DNA of 64,000 bases, taken from NCBI GenBank assembly GCA_005656395.1, contig SRSI01000023.1:124001-188000 (forward strand). Reading direction: 5' to 3'. Positions 56,974-64,000 of this stretch are shown piece after piece. The first letter of the stretch is position 1. Every line of letters starts with the position of its first letter. The notes below the pieces were generated by a model. It saw only the letters and a program-made list of their open reading frames with translations. It ran no database searches and was not told the origin of the DNA. This DNA comes from Strongyloides papillosus. Lineage: Eukaryota > Nematoda > Chromadorea > Rhabditida > Strongyloididae. The position numbers and the translations under genes were made by a program.

Positions 56974-58616
56974 TTAAGTTATAGATTGGAAGCAACTTGA
57001 GTGGTTGTTAAGCCAAGCATGTAAACTTTCAATTCCTTGCTCACTGAAGTAACTAGTAGTCGCATAAACATTAACAAATTCAACCAAATGATCAACCAAA
57101 ATATGATATTTTGGTGTTACATTGAATTCCTTAGTTACAGTTGGATATTTGTAAAGATTCTTTAAATTTTCAATGTAGATATTTAATTCATTTTGTTGGG
57201 TTTCTGTTAATTTATCAGCAATGCATAATCCTTAAATTGAACAGAGGTTATTGAAGATTTCTTTATATTCTGAAAGATCGAATTCATCCATTTCTTCATC
57301 AGTAAATTTTTCAAAAAGAACTGTACTTGAATTTAGAATTTTTCTGATATGGTTACCACTGAATGTTTGCCAATAGTCTTTGATGCAAACATTGATAGAT
57401 TCCAATCCTTTCTGCAATTTTACCAAGGCAATTCTTGAGGTGGAACTTTCTAAACTGTTTTTCATTTTCTTGAATAGGTCAGTGAAAAGTCCCATAAAGA
57501 TGTGCAAGATTGGTGGAATAATTCTTTCAACAGGAATATTTGTGAAGATTGGATCTGTCAAGTATAATTCAGCTTCCATTCCACATGAATCTTGGTAGTC
57601 CTCCCATAATTGCTTTCCAACAAATTTATCACAATAAGGGCATGGTCTTTTACTAACAGCAGTTTTGTTACCCATGATATTGTAGATAAATTTCATGTCA
57701 GCGACTAAGAACCAATTGATTTTCACATTCTTTGAGAAAATTGGAAGTTCATTAAGGCCGTTTATTTGATCAGAAAACATTGAGGAGACTTTTCTTAAAA
57801 CATTTTTTGCATCTGAACCTTTGTAAATTGCTAATGGCAAAAGCTTAGAAAGCACATTTGTGTTTGTTGTTGTTTTGGAAAAGGCGCAAATTTTTGTAGT
57901 ATTGCTTCCAGTATCTCCAGTGATGCAAATGTCAATTGCTTGTTTATTTTCGTCAATTTTTCCGTTTCTAACTAATGTTTCATATCTTGAAATTAAATCC
58001 TTTCTGATATTACTATTGTAACAGCCAAATATTTCGTTTGAGTTTGAAGTATTACAATCATCACCTCTATCAAGAATATGAATTTTTCCGTTGATTTTAG
58101 CTGAGTAGAGGGTGAATGCTTTAATTTCAGAGTTCTCTTTAATTTCCATTCATGAATTATTAATTTCGACGACTGTAGGGAATATTTTGGCTCCAATAGA
58201 TTTCTCAATAATTGATTTACTTCTTAATACTTTATTTTTGATAAACCGCAAGCAATTTGAAGCATTAAGCAGTCTTCAGTTGATAATTTGGTTTCAATTG
58301 GTGTATGTTTTACTTTGAAACTTTTTGCGGGATAGTCAAATGCTTCTTGACAAATGATTTGATCAAAACTATCGGAGACAATAGTTTCTTCTAATTTTTT
58401 GAAGTATCTTCTTTGTGTATCAGGAAGTCTGGTCGCAAATGTTTCTTTATCAATTTTGATCTTCTTTGCAGAAGGTTTGATTGAGTTGGAATTATCTAAG
58501 AAAAAATTTTCTTTGTCTTCCTCGGCAAAAGATGAATCATTTTCTTCAGGTTTAATGCTTTGTTTAATATTATCCGTTTGGGCTTGAAACAATTCATCAA
58601 GTAAGTTGTTAAACAT
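56974..58616 (-). pseudogene. Broken DDE-type transposase
   Basis: Homologous coding sequence runs from the ATG at 58616 to a stop at 56974 but is broken three times: a frameshift near 58230, TGA at 58150-58152 and TAA at 57232-57234. Readable motifs in order are ACGLSK, GDTGSNTTKI (first Asp), WFLVADMKF (second Asp), RPCPYCDKF (zinc knuckle), PPILHIFMGLFTDLF, then HILVDHLVEFV and SEQGIESLHAW. This order fits a class of cut-and-paste transposases common in invertebrate genomes with an H-x-L..H and SEQG-ESLH end; I cannot name the superfamily with certainty. The N-terminal 130 residues are acidic with a nuclear-signal-like AKKIKID. Confidence 0.7.
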
Positions 58617-59043
58617 CTCTTAACTCCAGAAAAGTTTTTCTTTTTTAAAAGGTCCTGAAGGTTTTCACAAAGTTCATTTCTTTTATTTGATTATTCTTTG
58701 ACAACTATAGCAAATTTAAAATTGATATAGCTAGTTTTTGATCTTGACAGAGAGATTTTTGATTTTGCAGGCATATTGAGATAAGTTGAGATAGGTAAAT
58801 AAGTTAAATGTTTATTTATTGTTTCTGCCTCTATAGCTATTTTTTGATGCATTTTTGATGCCAAAATGTTTATATTTTTGTTAAAAATTGTTGTTGATTT
58901 AATAAACAGCTTATTTGCTTTTTTACATGCTTATTGTTTGCTTTTTTTATTTGTTTAAATTCTTGTAGGGTTTTATAATATATGTTTTTAATTTTAAATA
59001 TGTTTTATAACATAAATAACTATTTTTTTTTATCATTTTTATC
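58617..59043. other. AT-rich flank of the broken transposase, no gene seen
   Basis: T-rich, with no coding frame. Possible promoter/5' terminal region of the former element; no terminal inverted repeat recognised. Confidence 0.4.
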
Positions 59044-59748
59044 TTAACCCCTTCAGCCCCAAACTTGTAAGAAACATAACTTTGTCAATTTTAAAGGTAA
59101 TGGAATGATTTTATACTCATTCGATAGAGAAAGGTTGGCTAAATAATCCTACCTAAAATTGAATATAGTGCTACTTAATATTACAGTACGGTAGTTATTT
59201 AAAGTAGAGGTAAATTGACTAATTTAGTAAAAATTTTAGAATAACAAATTTATAAAATAAATATACATATAGTTAGATAATAAAACAGTAAAAGAAACAT
59301 TATTATAGTAACTTTTTGAGTTTTATAAGGATAAGTATTCAATTCTTGCAATATTCTATTCTTAGACATTTTTATAAGCAATAGTAAATTTTACAATAAA
59401 TGATTGATATGAGAAAATTTTTTTGGTATATATGCATAATAAAGCTAAGAATTGCAAAACTTTACCAAAAACGATAAAAATATTTTAGACTTTCTTATGA
59501 TATTTAATGGATATAGGTAAAAGGTCTAATTCTTACAATAGAATTAACTTTTTTTTTACTTACTAAATGTATACAACTATTCTAATTTTGATGCTATTAT
59601 TTGATAGATAAATTTTATTTTATTGGAATTTTAAATATTTCATTCAATTTCGCCATCCTTTTTTTACTATATTCGTTTTTAAAAAGTAATATTTTAATTA
59701 GAATTTATGTTGTTACATTCAATTCAAGTTTGGGGCTGAAAGGGTTAA
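59044..59748. mobile_element. piggyBac-like MITE with TTAA target duplication
   Basis: Left end TTAA-CCCCTTCAGCCCCAAA (59044 on); right end is its inverted copy, CTTTCAGCCCC read on minus, followed by TTAA (59745-59748). The inverted repeats are about 20 bp (one base differs in length of the C/T run). TTAA duplications with C-starting ends are the mark of piggyBac elements. The 697-bp interior has no transposase frame. Confidence 0.75.
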
Positions 59749-60909
59749 ATAATATAATTTTTTTACTGAGTACAAAACAATTCATTAAGAGATTTTTTTA
59801 GTTTATGTATTATATTCTTGCAAATTAAGTAACAACTAATAATGTTAGATAATAACAAAAATAATATAATAAAATATGTACATAATTTAAAATTGGCAGT
59901 GAATTTTATGAGGAATTCTATATAGGCGAAGAAAAATATTTTAGTATTTTTTAACTTTTAATTTTAGTCATATGAATTAAGTGATATAAATCAGGCCTTA
60001 ACTTATTTTTAAAGTATTTCGAAAAATTGTTATGCACAACTCAAATTTTACAGCAATCGTCTTTATAATTTTAAAAGTCCAAAGACGCATAATGACTATT
60101 TAAAAACATTATCTATTCTTTAAATAAATACAAGCATATGATTTTCTAAACCAATAACAAGAATTTAATTGTTTCGAACTACAGAAAAGCATGTTAACAA
60201 TCATGATAATAATTGGTCTATATTTTAGATTTCCTTAATTTTCTAATAATAAATATATAAAATATAAATCAAAATTAATAAATATTAAATATTTCTTGGC
60301 ACATCTTACGAATTACAAACATTCTCTTAAGATATGTAAAAATCACAGTCTTTATTAGAAGTATATTTTAAAGTTTTTTTTTTACACTTTAAAGATAGAA
60401 AAATTTACACCTTTAAAAAATCTAAATTAAATATTTTGTGTATTTTTAAAAGACAGCGATAGATTTATAATACTATACAATAAAGTCAGTAAAACATTAG
60501 AAGTATACGATATCTGGTATAGCAAGAAAAATTCAACTTACTAAAAAAATTATGTCGTTTATGTAAAAATGAAAGAAAGTTAAGTATAATTCTTTAAAAA
60601 AAAGTAATTTTAACAATCCAAATTTGTTTTATTAAATATCATATACTGATATAGATATTCTGACCTTGTGAACAATTAGCCATCAAACAAAGCGAATAGA
60701 GCTGCTTGTAATTTTAATAATAAAAGATTCAATTTCAATTATACTCAAAATTTACACCATATAAATTTCGCTTATTTTTGTGTAATTTTGGCGGAAAATT
60801 TTAACTAGCTTTGCGGTAGCGATCAAAATTAATTTTTAAAATTATCTAAAAATTTAAATATATTTTTTTTTCATAGGACGAAAAATGAACTGTAACGAGA
60901 TATGATATT
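59749..60909. other. AT-rich stretch, no gene seen
   Basis: No exon recognised. At the right end aggacgaaaaatg occurs twice (60876 and 60912), the second overlapping the 3' end of the small peptide gene. Confidence 0.45.
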
Positions 60910-61095
60910 TTAGGACGAAAAATGTACGGTTTTTTTTTCTGTGTGATAATTTGCATCGTCACCTTTATTCGGTTTGTCATCTTGTTCCTGTGAACTAGTA
61001 GGTGATATATATGAAGGATTGTTCCTTCTGTTATAGTTACCACCATAGCATCTTAAAGCAATAACAGCAATAAAAATAGCAATAAAATATTTCAT
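60910..61095 (-). CDS. Small secreted peptide, 61 residues
   Basis: The ATG at 61095 starts a clear signal peptide (MKYFIAIFIAVIALRCYG) followed by a hydrophilic mature peptide (NYNRRNNPSYISPTSSQEQ, then acidic/basic to KKTVHFSS). No Cys lies in the mature part and no dibasic-flanked repeats, so it is not an obvious neuropeptide precursor. Family not recognised. The last codons lie in one of two aggacgaaaaatg repeats, suggesting a local duplication at the 3' end. Confidence 0.5.
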   Translation of the reverse strand: MKYFIAIFIAVIALRCYGGNYNRRNNPSYISPTSSQEQDDKPNKGDDANYHTEKKTVHFSS

Positions 61096-61668
61096 GATTT
61101 TGATAATAGAATTTATTAAAACTCTAAAAGACTTTGGATTTTTAATGTGCAATTACGCTAACTTAAATACATTCTTTGGGAGTTGTTTTAATAGCTTAAA
61201 CTGTCAAGCATAAAAATTGACTTTAATTCAAACCTAATAGAGTTTATTTAAAAACTGTTGCTGAATTAACAAAATAAAAGATTTTGTACCTGATTATTAT
61301 AATTTTTATAAATTTTGTTTAGACTATCAATATTTAATTTATGGTAATTCGTCTTCCTACAAAGTATGAATATTTTTACCGACAAAAAAGATTTTTTTTC
61401 CAAAATTAGCGATATATCGCTTTCAGAAGAATACGTCTCGTACGTAACGCATATTTTATATATTTTTTTAATTTTAATAAACAGCCAAAAGCTATTTTTT
61501 CTAATGGTTTTATTATTCTTCTAAACCTGTTTAATAGAGTATCTTTACTATTAAAAATCTGTTTATTTTGAAAAACGTTATTATGAATACGAAATAAACG
61601 TTTTTATTTACTTTACCATACCAAGAAATAGAATAAAAATAAAGAAGAAATAAAAAATTGTAATTCTT
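61096..61668. other. AT-rich stretch, no gene seen
   Basis: No exon or repeat recognised. Includes the upstream region of the small peptide gene. Confidence 0.45.
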
Positions 61669-62305
61669 TTATTGGTTATTCCATAATTCACATTTATCAT
61701 CAGGATTCATTTTACTATTTACTTGACAATTAAAAGCATCACAAAACGGTTTATAATTTGATAAAGCTGTATTAGTGCGTATTTCCTGAACCATGTTTAC
61801 TCCTATGTGTTTGATATTCCGGATTGTCTTTACTTTTATACTCACATTCTTTTCTAGCCCCACTAATAAAAAACAATTGTTCATTGTTAAATTTCTAAAA
61901 ACCAGGAACTTTTATTTCCTTCTTACCATTTCTATAAGATACCTCTTCTAAGCTCTAAGAGCAATTTTAAGTCCACATTGTCAGCAATATTTTCAGTAAT
62001 GTTAATGAACAATTAACATTTAGTCATGTTACGCTTTCTTTTTGCATTTCGTATTGTTTAATAAAATAGTCACTTTTTTAATAATTTTCCATTGACATTT
62101 GAGTGACAATAAATTTATTTTTGTTATCACCTGCCTGTATAAGTTTCTTATTTTTAATATTAAAAGCATACAAAATTTCATGAACAATAGTGAATCCAAG
62201 ATAGCCATAATTTAATAAAGATAGAAAATACTTAGTATACAACGGTTCATTAAGATAATCTGAATTGATAGAAAAAGAATTCTTACTAAGATTATAAATT
62301 GCCAT
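61669..62305 (-). pseudogene. Neprilysin-like (M13) metallopeptidase fragments
   Basis: Two open pieces, 62305-62078 and 61884-61669, match the C-terminal half of M13 zinc peptidases. The first has YLGFTIVHEILYAF in place of the zinc helix G-x-V-x-x-HE-x-x-HAF, so the second zinc His is Tyr. The second ends with RTNTALSNYKPFCDAFNC and MNPDDKCELW, the canonical M13 C-terminus (N-x-x-F-x-x-AF-x-C ... M-x-P-x-x-KC-x-x-W). The part between, including the GENxAD zinc ligand, is missing, and no N-terminal half is seen upstream. It is a decayed fragment without catalytic capacity. Confidence 0.7.
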
Positions 62306-63390
62306 GATTTGTCCTTTTTTATTTTGTGGTTTATAACATATATTTATTTACAAATAATTACTAAAAAGGCTATTATGTCTAATTTATAAGTGATAAATTT
62401 TTAATATTTAATTGTGAAAAAGTAAATTTTATTTTTTTGGTTCAAATTTAAAAAAGAACAATCAGATAGACATAAAAATATTATTAATAAGACATATAAA
62501 AATAAAATATGATTTAAATAATTTCGTTAATGATCATTTGTTATTTTACCGCGTGCCTCCAGGAGTTATAACTTAAGATATAAGAGTTGAGAAAATCTAA
62601 TGGTTGTCATTTTATTTTTCATGACATTGTGTTGTAATATTTTTCACTGGTTGTAATCAAATTTTATTTTAGGTAGTTTGATAATACTACGGCGTTAATC
62701 TATTGTTTATTGTAATTAGTGATAGATAACTTGTGTAATTTGTAAGTAGAATCTTTCCCTTATGTTATAACTCTTACAGGTGGCCATGCTTTACATTTGT
62801 CTTATTGTACTGGTTTTTGTATTTCTCTGTAAAGTATAGTCCACTAATAAATTATAATCTTATAAATTTTTGCTTAAAAATTAATTAAACATGTAAATGA
62901 CATAATATTCATAATTGTTTCTTCTTGATCAGTGAACCATTCCTGATCAAACATTCATTATGAGATTGTTCTTTACTGAAAAATATTTTTAAAAATTTTT
63001 ACAACAAAACGTTGTGACTACCAGAGTAAAGTAGACACAAATAATTAAGAAAAGTTTATTAAAAAAAAATACGTACAAAATGAATATAATAATTATAAGT
63101 TAAAAAGTTGGTTAGTTCTTCACCTTTAATATTCTTTCATATGCTATAATGTTTTTAGTTGTTCTTAAGAGAATAAACATTATTATTAGCAATGACTTAC
63201 CCTCTTGTTTATATTTGTTTCCATTACCAAATTCTTGGGAATTTTTGAAGCCGGTCATCACGTAGCATAATAAAGTATTATAATACATTTATTTTAATCC
63301 TATGGTAAAATTACTGAAAATTTTGTCGGAGTAGTATGATACAAAAGTTATCAATAGCGAAAAATTGAATAATAATTGTATTAGAATTTT
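62306..63390. other. AT-rich stretch, no gene seen
   Basis: No exon recognised on either strand. Nothing else of note except a patch of higher GC at 62548-62570. Confidence 0.45.
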
Positions 63391-63451
63391 GAGACGGTGG
63401 ATATTCGCTTGTCAATGGGTAATTACATGCAAGCGAATTTCCACCGTTTCA
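63391..63451. repeat. Strong imperfect hairpin (21-bp arms, 18-nt loop)
   Basis: The left arm gagacggtggatattcgctt (+g) and right arm caagcgaatttccaccgttt (+c) pair at 19 of 21 positions, one mismatch being a possible G-U pair. The core ttcgcttg/caagcgaa recurs at 63558-63565 and 63622-63629 in the same inverted sense. It could be a small-RNA precursor, the tip of a MITE or a protein-binding palindrome. Confidence 0.6.
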
Positions 63452-63452
63452 T

Positions 63453-64000
63453 TTTTAATTTAATTAGGGTAGGGGTCGCTGTGAAGTGCTTATTTGTGTG
63501 TGAAGTGAATCCAATGGAATGATCAAAAATATATTAGTATAAAATAAAAAAATACTTTTTCGCTTGTTCATGTTTTGTATGTTGGAAAAAAGCCATTTTG
63601 CTTATCCATGGCAAGCGAATGTTTCTTTTTTCATATTTTATATTAACAGTAAATTGTCTTTTTAAATAAGAAAAAAACTAGTCATAAAATTTTATTCAAA
63701 ACGTATATGCTTAAAAATAATAATAAAATTTTTTTTTCATAAATAATAAACTATTTAATTAGAATTAAATTATCTTATGAATATGAGAGAATAAATATTT
63801 ATAATAGTTTTACGTATAATTTGAAAAATATGATATCCATGTCAAAAATTTTTGCAATCTTCTCTCCTGATGCAATTATTTAAATCATCAAAAGCAAATA
63901 ACTTCCTTCATCTACATTTAGCTCTAAAACAATGCCGAAAACACTTGTCTTTTATGCTTGAAGATGTTCTACATCTTGGTTGGGAAGCAAATTTGCAATT
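63453..64000. other. Right edge, no gene seen
   Basis: After the hairpin there is a slightly GC-richer patch (63470-63530, ggggtcgctgtgaagtgc) and then AT-rich sequence to the end of the window. A gene may begin or end just outside it; no exon can be defined. Confidence 0.4.

Noticed and set aside
1..64000. CRISPR arrays, bacterial operons or rRNA/tRNA genes
   Set aside because: No direct-repeat arrays, Shine-Dalgarno-led gene sets, or B-box-like tRNA motifs were seen; the gene content is that of a nematode nuclear chromosome.

Overview
This is AT-rich animal DNA with very short introns (about 40-60 bp in many genes) and nematode-type gene families: a transthyretin-like protein, a serpentine chemoreceptor, a small C-type lectin and an F-box-like relic. 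The base composition and intron style suggest a clade IV parasitic nematode such as Strongyloides or a relative. That is an inference from composition and family content, not from a species marker. Exon boundaries were set by eye from GT/AG sites that keep phase.

Layout. (1) 1-9300 holds three minus-strand housekeeping or structural genes: mitochondrial PNPase (PNPT1), an unrecognised low-complexity scaffold-like protein with DPFG repeats, and Integrator subunit 11. (2) 9419-9923 is a three-exon UPF0235/DUF167 gene divergent from INTS11. It is followed after only 124 bp, with no AATAAA between them, by the first of 14 tandem, single-exon LRAT-domain (NlpC/P60, PLAAT/EGL-26-like) genes that fill 10048-36100. 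Every spacer in this array contains a decayed copy of the last UPF0235 exon, so the unit that duplicated was the 3' end of one gene plus the whole next gene. Seven LRAT copies keep the His-His-Cys triad, three are full-length frames lacking catalytic residues, and four are broken. Two insertions of about 4.4 and 3.8 kb interrupt the array. They carry a chemoreceptor gene, a transthyretin-like gene, an F-box-like relic and three copies of one long-inverted-repeat MITE family, plus a pogo-like MITE. (3) 36132-38182 has a small secreted Cys-rich protein and an unrecognised protein. (4) 38680-44390 is a complete 12-exon KCNQ/KQT potassium channel on the minus strand. (5) 45209-47555 has a C-type lectin and a four-TM protein. 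(6) 47556-50779 is a long gene-poor stretch ending in two E2F-like sites before a C2H2 zinc-finger gene (50780-52048). (7) 52493-56166 has a secreted class-3 lipase without its nucleophile Ser, a single-pass membrane protein and a SAM methyltransferase. (8) 56974-64000 is relic-rich: a broken DDE-type transposase, a piggyBac-like MITE, a small secreted peptide, M13 (neprilysin) peptidase fragments and a strong hairpin.

The most notable system is the LRAT array. The sequence suggests a two-gene operon (UPF0235 then LRAT) whose downstream cistron expanded, copying the intercistronic region and its U-rich 3' splice acceptor each time. Several copies became pseudoenzymes or pseudogenes, and a later two-gene unit was duplicated again.
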